From Bradyrhizobium sp. ISRA430 (GTDB lineage Bacteria; Pseudomonadota; Alphaproteobacteria; Rhizobiales; Xanthobacteraceae), in contig NZ_CP094516.1 in the NCBI RefSeq assembly GCF_029909975.1, forward strand, positions 7,046,501-7,110,500: a stretch of 64,000 bases of DNA, in the 5' to 3' direction. How positions within the stretch are numbered: the stretch's first letter is position 1; each line of letters begins with the position of its first letter. Below, one piece after another: positions 8,466 to 17,483 of the stretch. A program made the position numbers and the translations under genes. Below the pieces are notes generated by a model. It searched no databases. It was not told the DNA's origin and worked only from the letters and a program-made list of their open reading frames with translations.

Positions 8466-10031
8466 TCAGACGGGGTTGACAGGAAGAGCGGCCAGCAAAG
8501 CTTCCAAGTTTCTGTCCGCGCGCTGCCGTCCAGCGGGGGTCGGCATCTCCAACGTGAAGGGTGACAAATCGATGCCCTCTAACCTGTTGGCCAATATGGA
8601 TAGAAGGGCGCGGAAGGGCAGATAAGTTATTGTTGCTGCTTGGATCGCCGTCGCAATGTTGCTTTCAATCAGTCTGAGGGCTGGCGCGTCCATCCTGTGA
8701 AAGCGAAGGCACTGGGCGCGCAGTTCGGGCGGCAACCGCTTCAATGTCTGCCAGAATGCGAGCTCATCCAGCGTATCAATACCCATGCCGTAGTAGTTTG
8801 GAGCAACTATAGGCGGCGAACCAATCGCCCAATGTACGGCCGTGGCTCCCGCGGCAAGGAGCATCGTTGTGACGGCTTGGCTGGTATCGCCTCGGATGAG
8901 GGCTTCGTCGACAACTATTATGGTCCGTTTAGCGACGGCAGGTTCCGACACGCGATACTTCTGAGCAATGCGAGATTGCCGGGCCCTGGATTTGCCCAGG
9001 AGCGTTCGCTCAGGAAATTGCGCTGCCACTACGTCACTACGCTCGGCGAGCAGGCCCTGTTCGGCGAGAGAGTCAAACAGACCATCGGCGTACGGCCCCC
9101 CAGTATTTGGCATGGAGGACACGATTGGCGGCATCAAGAGTGGCTCTGCTTGAACTCGCTCCGCAACGAGTCTCCCCAAGGCGAGCCCGATGTTGTAACG
9201 GGTGTGGCGATGTGAATGGCCCTCGACCGACGTGTCCGGACTTCCCAAATAGAGAGTTTCGTAGGCGCAGAGTTTGGCGTTATATGGTCGGCTGTTCAGA
9301 GCATGATCAACGCTGCCGCCTGTCTTAGCGTCCACGTGCTGTATGCTCCCAGGCAAGAGCTGCTGGGCCTCACCTTCCAAGCCAGCGAAGGCACAAGTTT
9401 CAGAAGCAAAGAGCAACAATCCGTCATTTGTCCGCATAGTCTCCAATGGTCGCAAACCGCTTCGATTGCGGTATGCAACAAGATCTCCGTTCTTATCTAG
9501 TAAAAGCGCGGTAATGGCACCATCGATACGATCATCAAGCTCGCGAAAGATAGCTTCGTAGTCTGCGGGCAAGCCGTGACGCCAATAGTCTCGTTCGCAA
9601 GATCGTTCAATCCACCTCAGCATGAGCTCGGCGTCTGTGGTGGTATCTATCAGTGGTCCCTCGGCGAGCAATTCGCTCCTGAGTTCATGAGCGTTCACCA
9701 AGGCGCCATCCAGAGAAATTGCAAAATGGCGGCTAGGAATTGACTGCACATCGCCGTCATCCCTAGTTCCACAGGATCCGCCACGGATCTGCGCGATTGC
9801 AACATGAGGCCGAAAGCGCGGCTCCTGTTCGATGAAGTCAATGCGCACTGAATTGTCGTTCGATTGAAACGCCCTTCCACATCGGATCCCACGCTCTTGC
9901 ATGAAAGCAGAGACCGCGACACCTGCTTGCCCACGGAGCGCAAGTGTCGGAATCATTTTCTTCAGCTGATCAACAACACGCGACGATGGTTCGCTTGAAG
10001 CGCATCGAAACGCACCGGCGACACCGGACAT
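8466..10031 (-). CDS. PurF-like protein: degenerate class II glutaminase domain plus phosphoribosyltransferase domain
   Basis: 521 residues aligning by eye with amidophosphoribosyltransferase along its length. The N-terminal Ntn-glutaminase domain starts MSGVAGAF where PurF exposes Cys after Met removal, so the nucleophile is replaced by Ser2. A stop two codons upstream of the ATG rules out a longer start. The HRGQ motif reads LRGQ, and the oxyanion NGN segment reads DGA. The phosphoribosyltransferase loop is better kept (VVDEALIRGDTS, about 373-384, against VVDDSIVRGTTS). It is the first gene of an operon with an HAD phosphatase and a dehydrogenase. I infer a specialised phosphoribosyl-transfer reaction, perhaps with free ammonia or another amine, rather than purine synthesis. 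Confidence 0.8.
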   Translation of the reverse strand: MSGVAGAFRCASSEPSSRVVDQLKKMIPTLALRGQAGVAVSAFMQERGIRCGRAFQSNDNSVRIDFIEQEPRFRPHVAIAQIRGGSCGTRDDGDVQSIPSRHFAISLDGALVNAHELRSELLAEGPLIDTTTDAELMLRWIERSCERDYWRHGLPADYEAIFRELDDRIDGAITALLLDKNGDLVAYRNRSGLRPLETMRTNDGLLLFASETCAFAGLEGEAQQLLPGSIQHVDAKTGGSVDHALNSRPYNAKLCAYETLYLGSPDTSVEGHSHRHTRYNIGLALGRLVAERVQAEPLLMPPIVSSMPNTGGPYADGLFDSLAEQGLLAERSDVVAAQFPERTLLGKSRARQSRIAQKYRVSEPAVAKRTIIVVDEALIRGDTSQAVTTMLLAAGATAVHWAIGSPPIVAPNYYGMGIDTLDELAFWQTLKRLPPELRAQCLRFHRMDAPALRLIESNIATAIQAATITYLPFRALLSILANRLEGIDLSPFTLEMPTPAGRQRADRNLEALLAALPVNPV

Positions 10032-10679
10032 TAGTCACCCACTTATTAAGGAGCCGATCTGGCGGGGCGCCTCGCATGGCCAATGTGCCTATGAAGGCGG
10101 AAGTTCGCTTCATCGTTAAGCAAGCGTCGTACCACTCCTTCGAAAATACTGGCTGGCACTTCTGGAGCGAGGAGAATTGGAAGACGAGCCGCTCTAGCCA
10201 CTCAGTGAGTGCTGTGCGTCGTTCAGGCTCTCACACGGTGTTCAATATGCTACGACGGTGTGCGAAAATCGCCACACCGGAGCGAGAAGGTACGAGCGCT
10301 TGAAGTCGGTGAAAGCCTGCTGATCTTCCACTCATGCCTTCCAGTCTGCGGTAAGCACCAAAGCGGGTCCTTACGGACGACCAGCATTAGAAAAGGCTCT
10401 AAGCAGGGCTGGTAGCGGCGCGTTGGTATTTTCGTGTTTTGCTAGTAAGAGTCGGCAGATGATGCAGAGCGAGTTCATCGCGCGATGCCGATACCGCGAG
10501 CCGGGTCCTGGACAGCCGAAGTGCGCCCGTCCGTCTGCGCGACAGAGTAACGAATGGACTTATAGGCACCGGACCCTCGAGCCACTTTCAGCTCGCCGGC
10601 GGCTACATTGAGCGGGAGACATACCAACGGCTTTTCGGCGCTCGCGACATGGGTCTTAACATCCTTTCTAATCTACGTG
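10032..10679. other. Intergenic stretch with no supported gene
   Basis: Upstream of the PurF-like operon. Short open frames exist on both strands, but none has a recognisable domain or convincing ribosome binding site. The promoter of the minus-strand operon should lie here, but I could not identify a clear -35/-10 pair. Confidence 0.4.
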
Positions 10680-10967
10680 ATGTATCCCCCACCTCGCGCC
10701 GACGGGGCTTTCTTCTTCTATCTTGATCTGAACAGGCTTGCATCTGCTTTGCTGGACGAAGGTCGCGTTGGAGTGACGGATGATGTTGCAAGCTGGCTCC
10801 TGAAGCAAACCAATGTGGCTTGCGTTGCGGGAGACGCGTTTGGCGACGTCAACGGCCTGCGACTCTCATTCGGCGTCCCACCGGCGGCATCGGCGATCGG
10901 ACTGAAACGCATCGTCCAGGCGCTAAATAGCCTTAGGTCAGATAGCCGCCGGTCCGGTCCCAGATGA
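10680..10967 (+). pseudogene. PLP-dependent aminotransferase (fold I), C-terminal fragment
   Basis: The frame reads YPPPRADGAFFFYLDL, then a stretch ending in ACVAGDAFGDVNGLRLSFG and a final helix with LKRIVQALNSL. This is the C-terminal small domain of aspartate/aromatic-type aminotransferases, in which the GxAFGxxGxxRLSF segment carries the substrate carboxylate-binding arginine. The large domain with the PLP lysine is missing. It stands between the PurF-like operon and the carbamoyltransferase gene, so an aminotransferase may once have belonged to this cluster. Confidence 0.65.
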
Positions 10968-11463
10968 AAGACATGGTTATGAATATCTGCACTTAAGCTG
11001 ATGACTGGCACTTCGCAATATAAGCAGCTCCTATGTCCGTTAACGGCGAGCATCGGTTGAACTGTGACATCAAAGACCGCGATGCGTCCCCCGCCTCTGG
11101 AGGTCACGTCTCCTGATCTGGTCTGGAATAGAAGGATCGGTTAACGATCTCACTACCCGGTAAGTTCTGCTGCACTCGTTCGCTCGACGTCGGAGAAGAC
11201 ACAAGGGGCGCAGTCGCACGCACGCAAGTTGTCGCGGTAGGCGGGAGTGCTTGGTCCGAAACCGAACGCGTTCGGTGTCACGAATCGGTCAAGCCGCTTC
11301 CAACTCCGACTTTGATCAGACAAGCGCCAGCGTTTCCTTTGATTGGAACTGGCCCAGAGCGTGCATCGTGGCAGACGGGAGCCCCATCGGAGCCTCGCGA
11401 CATGAGCAACAGTTGCGGCGCCTTCAAATCGAGTGGATCACCGAAATTAGGTTCGGAGACAGT
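10968..11463. other. Intergenic stretch before the carbamoyltransferase
   Basis: About 500 bp with no recognisable gene. The carbamoyltransferase frame is open upstream to 11251, but that extension has no family similarity. A Shine-Dalgarno-like GGAGAC lies just before the ATG at 11464. Confidence 0.4.
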
Positions 11464-13125
11464 ATGCGCATCTGCGGTATCAAACTGACTCATGACGGAG
11501 CAGTCGCCCTTGTCGAGGACGGACGGCTTGTCTTTTGTGTCGAGCAGGAGAAGCTGGACAACAATCCGCGATATAAAAAAATCAACAATCTCGATGCGGT
11601 TGTTGTCGCCTTGGCAGAGCACGGTTTAGGTCCGCGGGACGTTGATCGGTTCGTCATCGACGGATGGTGGGGCGAGGTTGAGTCACAATTTGAGGTTTTC
11701 AGTGGGACTGCACCCATTACCCTTAAAGGGGCGCCGTATGTTGAGGGCGAGGCCGAAAGCCTCCTCACAGCGCACGACGGCTCTGGGCTGATGCTCAACG
11801 GGAGCGCCTTCCCTTATCAAAGCTATCCGCATGTCACAGCCCATGTGGCTTCCGCTTTTTGTACTAGCCCTTTCGCCAAGGCCGGGCAGCCCGCGTTTTG
11901 TCTGGTGTGGGACGGCGCCTCCTTTCCACGTCTCTACCATGTAGAACGTCGCGCAGCCAGATTCCTCGAGTGCCTCTTCCCCCTGATCGGGCATGCCTAT
12001 GCTGCCGCAGGCTATCACTTCGGACCATACAAGCAGTCGAACCGGACCAAGTGGGACCTCGGTGTTGCGGGCAAGTTGATGGCCTATATCGCGCTCGGTT
12101 CGGTCGATGAAAGCATCGTCGAGGTGTTCCAGGAGCTCTACGAAAAGCACTTTATCACGTTTACGGAGCCAGTCGGTCGTTGCAGCGAGGACGCCGCGCT
12201 TGAGCCTGTCCATGAGTTCTTCGATGCCAGCGCGCTACGGTTCAAAGCCAAAGCCCCTGAAGATGTGCTTGCATCCTTTCATTGCTTCCAAGAGCGTCTG
12301 CTCGTTAGCAAACTCGCGAGTGCTATACAGAGACATTCGAGGCTTCCCGCGCGCAATCTGTGCATAGCCGGCGGCTGCGGTCTCAACATAAAATGGAATA
12401 GCGCACTGCGAGCTGCCGCCTTGTTCGATGCTATCTGGGTGCCACCCTTTCCGAATGACAGTGGCTCGGCAATAGGTGCCGCTTGCTCGGCATTGGCGGC
12501 GGACCAAGGCTTTGTACCATTGGAATGGTCCGTCTATAGTGGTCCAGCCGTGGAACGAGGCGACGTGCCGCCCGGATGGGGCGGCTCACCATGTAGCATG
12601 CGTGAACTTGCAACCATTCTCGCCAGCAACAAGCCGGTCATTTTCCTTGCCGGCCGCGCAGAGCTTGGACCTCGGGCTTTGGGTAGCAGAAGCATACTCG
12701 CCGCGGCGACATCGCCGCGAATGAAGGACCATCTCAACGACATCAAACTTCGCGAGCACTTCCGGCCTGTAGCGCCAATATGCCTGGAGGATCGTGCGCC
12801 GGATATTTTTAGTCCTGGAACGCCAGATCCTTACATGCTTTTCGAACACCTAACACGAGCGGAGTGGCGGGATAAGATCCCCGCTGTTGTGCATCTGGAC
12901 GGCTCTGCGCGATTGCAGACTATTTGCAGGACCTCTCAGCACAAAATCGCCGAACTTCTCGTCGAATACGAAGGCCTGACGGGGATTCCGCTACTGTGCA
13001 ATACCAGCGCCAATCACAATGGACGCGGGTTTTTCCCGAATGCGGCATCTGCCTGCCAGTGGGACCGCGTTGACCACGTGTGGTGCGATGGCATGCTGTG
13101 GACGAAACGCGAGGGCGGCGACTGA
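11464..13125 (+). CDS. NodU/CmcH-family O-carbamoyltransferase
   Basis: 553 residues from the ATG preceded by GGAGAC, close to the usual 540-600. The N-terminal Kae1-like domain starts with MRICGIKLTHDGAVAL and has the metal-ligand HVTAHVASAF segment (HxxxH) near residue 123. The ATP-site GGCGLN and the GRAELGPRALGSRSILA block of carbamoyltransferases are present, as is a variant of the terminal NTSF segment (LCNTSANHNGRG). The family transfers a carbamoyl group from carbamoyl phosphate through carbamoyladenylate to a hydroxyl of a sugar or antibiotic. No nod genes are nearby. The neighbouring PurF-like/HAD/dehydrogenase genes suggest carbamoylation of another small molecule, not a Nod factor. 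Confidence 0.88.
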   Translation: MRICGIKLTHDGAVALVEDGRLVFCVEQEKLDNNPRYKKINNLDAVVVALAEHGLGPRDVDRFVIDGWWGEVESQFEVFSGTAPITLKGAPYVEGEAESLLTAHDGSGLMLNGSAFPYQSYPHVTAHVASAFCTSPFAKAGQPAFCLVWDGASFPRLYHVERRAARFLECLFPLIGHAYAAAGYHFGPYKQSNRTKWDLGVAGKLMAYIALGSVDESIVEVFQELYEKHFITFTEPVGRCSEDAALEPVHEFFDASALRFKAKAPEDVLASFHCFQERLLVSKLASAIQRHSRLPARNLCIAGGCGLNIKWNSALRAAALFDAIWVPPFPNDSGSAIGAACSALAADQGFVPLEWSVYSGPAVERGDVPPGWGGSPCSMRELATILASNKPVIFLAGRAELGPRALGSRSILAAATSPRMKDHLNDIKLREHFRPVAPICLEDRAPDIFSPGTPDPYMLFEHLTRAEWRDKIPAVVHLDGSARLQTICRTSQHKIAELLVEYEGLTGIPLLCNTSANHNGRGFFPNAASACQWDRVDHVWCDGMLWTKREGGD

Positions 13126-13194
13126 GCGCTGGCCAACGGCATCTTTCTCTCTCAGCGCGCGGAAGCGGGACCGTACGCCGAAGATCGTATACCT

Positions 13195-13203
13195 CCGCGA
13201 GAG
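13195..13203. repeat. Target-site duplication, left copy
   Basis: CCGCGAGAG directly abuts the left inverted repeat of the IS4-type element and is repeated exactly at 14781-14789. Nine bp is the duplication length of IS50/Tn5-like IS4 elements. Confidence 0.85.
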
Positions 13204-14780
13204 CTTTCAATTACCCACAAATTCTCCTCCGACCATGGCGCCCAGCGCGATGTCGGTGAGGCGTGACAGCCCGCGCCACATGACCGTATTGCCGGGCGGC
13301 GGATCGCTGGCGCGGGCGAGATAACCGCCGAGCCGGGCGATCTTGATCAGATAGTGCGAGAGCGTTCTCCGTCTTGCTCTTGGTTTGTCGTTGACGAGGC
13401 GATCGAGCACGCCGATTTCAGTCGCAGTCAACGCGAGGGTTGGTGGCGCGTCTGGGGCGGAACGGTTGAGCATCGTCATCCAGAAGACCCGCCAACTCAG
13501 GATGCAAAAGAGCGAGATCAGGTTGGTCAGACGCTGGGCGGTCCTAAGCTTCGACTCCTCAGCTTTGCAGCCCGATTTGAGGATCTTGTGGAACACCTCG
13601 ATCTTCCATCTCAAACCATACCATTCGAGCTTCTCAATGACGTCGGTGCGGGAACCAACAGGCAGGTCGGTGATCAGCTTCCAATCGATCTTCTTTCTGT
13701 TTTTCGGCGTCCCGCGCTCTTCGGCATGGATCACTGTCAGGGTCAGAGCGGGATAGCGCTTCTGCTTTCCGATCGGCGGCAGAACGCGAATCTTGCGATA
13801 CCTGATCTCAAGAACGGCTTGGTCGGGATCGCCGTTGCTGTCTCTGACTTCGATGCGATGGAGCCCTTTGACGGCGACCTCGTCCATTTCGTCGGCGATG
13901 GTGTGATCCCCGTCTCCAGCCAAGCGGTCGACGCAGGTCCTGATCAGGAAATGGGTTCCGATCTCCTGTGCTGCGCAGAAGAGTTCGTAGATGTCACTCT
14001 CGCGATCACCAATATGGATGCATCGTCCCGGATGATCCAAGAGTTGCGTAGACTGCTTCAGATTTTCCAACCACCGGACGCTTTCCTTTTTCTCGATGGG
14101 AATCCGGGTCGGATTGATCTTCTTTTTAAGCGCTGCCGTCCCCTTGAATTTCTTCCGGGTCCAGAACTTAACGGCCGCCAACCCCAGCGGCACCCCCTCG
14201 ATTGTAACCGCGAGGCTCGAATGCATCAGGATGCCGCAAACCGTGTGCGATCTGAGGCGACCTGCCTTATCCCGTCCACTGTTTATGCTCTTGGTGATGC
14301 CGATCGCTTCTGACTTCTCGCGTTGATAGCTGAACTCGGTTGTATCGTGCAGCACAAGAACGAGATCTCCAGTGGCGGCGGCACGATCACGTGTCGATTG
14401 GAAATGGCCGGCCAGAATGTCCGCTTCGCTGACCCGGTCGTTAGAAAAGAAGCGGTAGGCAGCCTTCGTATTCGCCCAATCCTGGCAGACGAGCGGAATG
14501 CTTTGTCCCATGGCGCTTCCAATCTGCGTGAGCAGTTTGCGGAATCTGTCGCCGAGCCGCGCGTCCCTAAACTCGCATCCACTACTCTCTCGATCAATCC
14601 AACATTCCCCGTCCAAGGACCGCAAACAGCCTTTTGCCGATCGATCCGTTAATGTCAGCCCCATAGAGCACCCCCTCGCGAATCAGGTGCTCAGCAAGGA
14701 ATCACAAGTGATTCTTTCGATTCAAGATTTCGCCGATCAGCGGATCAGCTCGAGTGGTCAAAGTTATGGGTAATTGAAAG
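13204..14780. mobile_element. Intact IS4-family (IS50/Tn5-like) insertion sequence, 1577 bp
   Basis: The ends are imperfect 17-bp inverted repeats: CTTTCAATTACCCACAA at 13204-13220, and the complement of CTTTCAATTACCCATAA at 14764-14780 (16 of 17 match). Both ends are flanked by the 9-bp direct repeat CCGCGAGAG. One full-length transposase gene on the minus strand fills the element, and its stop codon lies inside the left repeat. Identical duplications and an open transposase point to a recent insertion. It sits immediately beside an IS66 orfA relic. Confidence 0.9.
13207..14664 (-). CDS. IS4-family transposase
   Basis: 485 residues, full length. The DDE catalytic residues can be placed: the first aspartate in VLVLHDTTEF, the second in HIGDRESDIYELF, and the glutamate in YGLRWKIEVFHKILK. 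The last fits the family signature Y-(2)-R-(3)-E-(6)-K exactly. The N-terminal domain (CEFRDARLGDRFRKLL, NTKAAYRFFSN) matches the Tn5 transposase DNA-binding region. No frameshift or stop is present, so it may be active. The usual IS50 inhibitor start was not examined. Confidence 0.92.
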   Translation of the reverse strand: MGLTLTDRSAKGCLRSLDGECWIDRESSGCEFRDARLGDRFRKLLTQIGSAMGQSIPLVCQDWANTKAAYRFFSNDRVSEADILAGHFQSTRDRAAATGDLVLVLHDTTEFSYQREKSEAIGITKSINSGRDKAGRLRSHTVCGILMHSSLAVTIEGVPLGLAAVKFWTRKKFKGTAALKKKINPTRIPIEKKESVRWLENLKQSTQLLDHPGRCIHIGDRESDIYELFCAAQEIGTHFLIRTCVDRLAGDGDHTIADEMDEVAVKGLHRIEVRDSNGDPDQAVLEIRYRKIRVLPPIGKQKRYPALTLTVIHAEERGTPKNRKKIDWKLITDLPVGSRTDVIEKLEWYGLRWKIEVFHKILKSGCKAEESKLRTAQRLTNLISLFCILSWRVFWMTMLNRSAPDAPPTLALTATEIGVLDRLVNDKPRARRRTLSHYLIKIARLGGYLARASDPPPGNTVMWRGLSRLTDIALGAMVGGEFVGN

Positions 14781-14789
14781 CCGCGAGAG
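14781..14789. repeat. Target-site duplication, right copy
   Basis: CCGCGAGAG follows the right inverted repeat and is identical to 13195-13203. Confidence 0.85.
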
Positions 14790-14850
14790 GCCGCCTTGTT
14801 GGACGAACGCGATTGCTGCAGGCCCCAGGGGTGATCCTAGGAGAAGCGCC

Positions 14851-15246
14851 ATGACTTTCGAGGGCGGAGGTGATCACATCGGTAGAGCGGCGGCGCGGTG
14901 GTCGCTGGATGAGAAGGAGCGGCTTGTTGCAGCATCGCTGGAGCTCGGCGCCATTGCTTCCGAGGCGGCTCGCATGGCCGGCCTTCATGTGAGCCAGCTG
15001 TTTAGGTCGCGCAAGGAGCTTTGCAAGCACACTGAAGCGAGTAGATAGCGCCGTTCGTGGCGGTCGAGATTGGGGCGTCTGTGCCGCCGCCGGAAGTGCC
15101 CGAAGCGCCATTGACGACCACGGCGGCGCGTCGACGAAGGACAGGGCATCATTGAGATTGATCTTGGTACCGGGCACCGCATCCGGATCGATGGCGAGGC
15201 TGATGGCGACGCTACGTCTGTTCTCGATGCTTTGGTCCGCCGATGA
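14851..15246 (+). pseudogene. IS66-family orfA (TnpA-like), frameshifted relic
   Basis: The first 65 codons (RRWSLDEKERLVAASL-like segment, then MAGLHVSQLFRSRKEL) match the helix-turn-helix of IS66 OrfA. The C-terminal part continues in other frames: a Pro-rich linker, then IEIDLGTGHRIRIDGEADG and LDALVRR ending in TGA at 15244-15246, the usual OrfA tail. At least two frame changes separate the pieces. The rest of IS66 (tnpB, tnpC) is absent. A ribosome binding site (AGGAGAAG) precedes the ATG. Confidence 0.7.
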
Positions 15247-15355
15247 TCCGACGAATGCGCCACTTTGGGTAGGGTAAGCCTGTAGTGTGACCGGTAAGTT
15301 ATTGATGTACTCAGGTCGAGGCTCACTCTTAATCAATGGCCCTGTCAGCGTTCTC

Positions 15356-16542
15356 TCATGCAACAAACCTTGGAGCATCTTGTTCAATCAATCGCGATAA
15401 TCGGATGTTGCGCCTCCCCGCAACCACCGATGCTTGCGATAGCAAGCCATCCAGAGCCCCGGCTTGCGAAAGGAAGTCGGGGTTTTTCTTGCCCGCCGCA
15501 AAGCGCAGGATCGCGGCCAGGTCACCCCGCAATACGACAGCTAGCTCTTCGCCATTGCGGACGAGTGTCACCTGATCGACCAACGTTCGGAAAACCTCGG
15601 CCGCTTCGGCTGTCTCGCCTTCGCTTTGCAGGCTCTCGTACAGGGCCGCCACGCGTTGATGGTAGATCCCCGCCATATTCGGGTGGAGGAAGGGCGGCGG
15701 CTCCTCCGCGTTCGCGAGGAGGTCGATCAACTCGGCCTTTCGCGCTTCCAGAGCGCCAATCTTGTCCTTCAACTTCGCTCCCGGCACGCCCTCAAGGATA
15801 GCTTGAATCGCTTTGTCGGGTTCGCGCTCAGTCCGCTCGAACTCGCGCCGCTGCGCCTCGACATCTGCTCCGCGCTCGATCCTCAGCCGATTAGCCGATT
15901 TACCTCCCGGGTAAATTCTTGTCAGAATTCCTTGAACAGTTCGGGCTCCATGAGATGCGTCCGGAGGCCCCTCAACACGGACGCCTCCAGCGCGTCGCGC
16001 CGGATGTTCAATCGGTTATTGCAAGTTCCCTTGTTGCGCGCCGTTGCGCAGCCGAGCAAGTCCTTCGAAACCATCGTGTACCCGCCGCCGCAGAATCCGC
16101 ACTTCGCGAGGCCGGCTAAAAGGTATTTGGGCCGGCGGCGCTCATTAAGTTTGTTCTCGCCAGGCGCTGACGGCTCGCAGGCGAGCGCCTGCTGACGCGC
16201 CTTAACCGCATCCCATGTTTCCTGATCAACAATACGCAGCTCGGGGACTTCTTGGATCACCCATTCGGATTCAGGATTCAGGCGAGAAACGCGCTTTCCG
16301 GTATCCGGGTCTTTGAGATAGCGGAGGCGGTTCCAGACGAGACGGCCGACATAGAGCTCGTTGTTGAGAATGCCAATGCCGCGTTTTGGATTGCCGTGAA
16401 TGGTCGATGGACCCCATTCAGCGCCTTGCGGTCCAGGTACACCTTCGCTGTTCAGTTCGAAAGCGATTGTGCGTGAGGACTCGCCCCCGAGGTATTCTGA
16501 AGATCCATCGGACGAGAGCCGCTTCGGCGAGCACCACAGCAA
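15356..16542 (-). pseudogene. Large serine recombinase, C-terminal part, broken
   Basis: The upstream piece (about 16500 down to 15922) holds the recombinase domain (RTIAFELNSEGVPGP, TIHGNPKRGIGILNNELYVG, RLNPESEW) and the zinc-ribbon CGFCGGGYTMV. A TGA then interrupts after LFKEF where relatives continue with Cys. Reading resumes as QEFTREVNRLIG, followed by a frameshift near 15895. The coiled-coil/C-terminal region then runs from EAQRREFERTEREP to the stop at 15356. The N-terminal resolvase catalytic domain with its serine is missing. It is a relic of an integrated element. Confidence 0.75.
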
Positions 16543-16561
16543 ACCTTCCGCGCATCGCAGG

Positions 16562-17389
16562 TCAGCCGGGCACGTCTTGATCGTGATGTCGAGGGTGGGG
16601 CGCTGCGTATCCTAAACGCCGAGAGATAGTCGTCGCCGCATTCACCACAAGAGGCGCCAATTGCAGTTCGCTTTGCGGAGTAAAATGAAAAACCGGCATT
16701 GTGACGGCAATTGCGGCCGCAACTCGCCCCCTTCGATCGTGGATGACGGCTGCGATAGAGGCGATCTCTGGAATGAACTCTCCCACATTTAGCGCATATC
16801 CTCGCTCCCGAATGCGGCAGAGTTCACGTTCAAGTACGCTCGCATCAGTGATCGTCCGTTCCGTGTAGGATACGAGGCCGAGTGCCAGAACCTCTTCCAG
16901 GGTCGGGACGGGCATTTGCGACAGCATGGCCTTTCCAGTAGCAGTGCAATGCGCTGGGTTGCGGCGACCCGGTGCAGCGACATGCTTAATCGAACCAGGG
17001 CCAAGAACATGCTCGATGTTGATGGCCTCCGTCTTGTTCCAAAGGCTGAGCGAGGCCGTTTCCCTCGAACTCTGGGCAAGTTCTTCGAGATAGGGTCGCG
17101 CCACACTGACCACATCGAGATCAGCAAGAAGCCTGCTCGCCAGCGCGATAAGCTCAACCCCGAGGACAAACCGTCCAGTTTCGGCCTCGCGTTCGACAAA
17201 TCCGTTGTGTTCGAGGGTCGCCAGAGTCCTCGAAACTGCGCTTACATGCTTTCCTAGCCGTCGCGCAATCTCGTTTACACCGATTGGCCTTTCACTCGCG
17301 CCGAGAACTCTCAGCAAATTTAATGCGCGTTGCACGGTCGTAACCTCACCGCCGGCTCGGTCGCTTGGGAGACGTTTGCCAAAACTCAT
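16562..17389 (-). CDS. IclR-family transcriptional regulator
   Basis: 275 residues. The N-terminal winged helix lies at about residues 16-75 (VTTVQRALNLLRVLG, GVNEIARRLGKHVSAVSRTLATLEHNGF), followed by an IclR effector domain (CTATGKAMLS, RERGYALNVGEF). It is divergent from the ABC transporter/M24/PuuD/PrpD operon. The 94-bp gap holds an unusual array of three inverted TGCAA half-sites. I infer that it controls that operon and its own promoter. A decayed copy of its 5' end and operator lies at 35.6-35.8 kb. Confidence 0.9.
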   Translation of the reverse strand: MSFGKRLPSDRAGGEVTTVQRALNLLRVLGASERPIGVNEIARRLGKHVSAVSRTLATLEHNGFVEREAETGRFVLGVELIALASRLLADLDVVSVARPYLEELAQSSRETASLSLWNKTEAINIEHVLGPGSIKHVAAPGRRNPAHCTATGKAMLSQMPVPTLEEVLALGLVSYTERTITDASVLERELCRIRERGYALNVGEFIPEIASIAAVIHDRRGRVAAAIAVTMPVFHFTPQSELQLAPLVVNAATTISRRLGYAAPHPRHHDQDVPG

Positions 17390-17439
17390 CGAAATAACCT
17401 CAGCTGCACTTGACAGTTCGTCATGGGCCTGTCACTTTG

Positions 17440-17464
17440 TGCAACATAATTGCATTATTTGCAA
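17440..17464. promoter_or_regulatory. Three alternating TGCAA/TTGCA half-sites, probable IclR operator
   Basis: TGCAA (17440-17444), TTGCA (17450-17454) and TGCAA (17460-17464) are spaced by 5-bp AT-rich gaps and form two overlapping palindromes. The site is 20 bp before the ABC ATPase start, where a repressor would block transcription. A TTGACA at 17410-17415 could be the -35 box, but no convincing -10 was found. The pattern is kept at 35750-35774 although the gene behind it has decayed. Confidence 0.6.
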
Positions 17465-17483
17465 TACCAAAAGGGAGGTGTGA

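Noticed and set aside
11251..11463. 71-residue N-terminal extension of the carbamoyltransferase
   Set aside because: The family starts at the MRICGIKLTHDG segment. A ribosome site precedes the ATG at 11464 and the upstream codons look non-coding.
13354..14313. 319-codon plus-strand frame opposite the IS4 transposase
   Set aside because: The minus strand encodes a complete transposase with the family catalytic signature. The plus frame has no domain.
17410..17450. Sigma-70 promoter TTGACA upstream of the ABC ATPase gene
   Set aside because: The -35 hexamer is present, but no acceptable -10 box lies 16-18 bp downstream. The AT-rich sequence nearby belongs to the operator half-sites.
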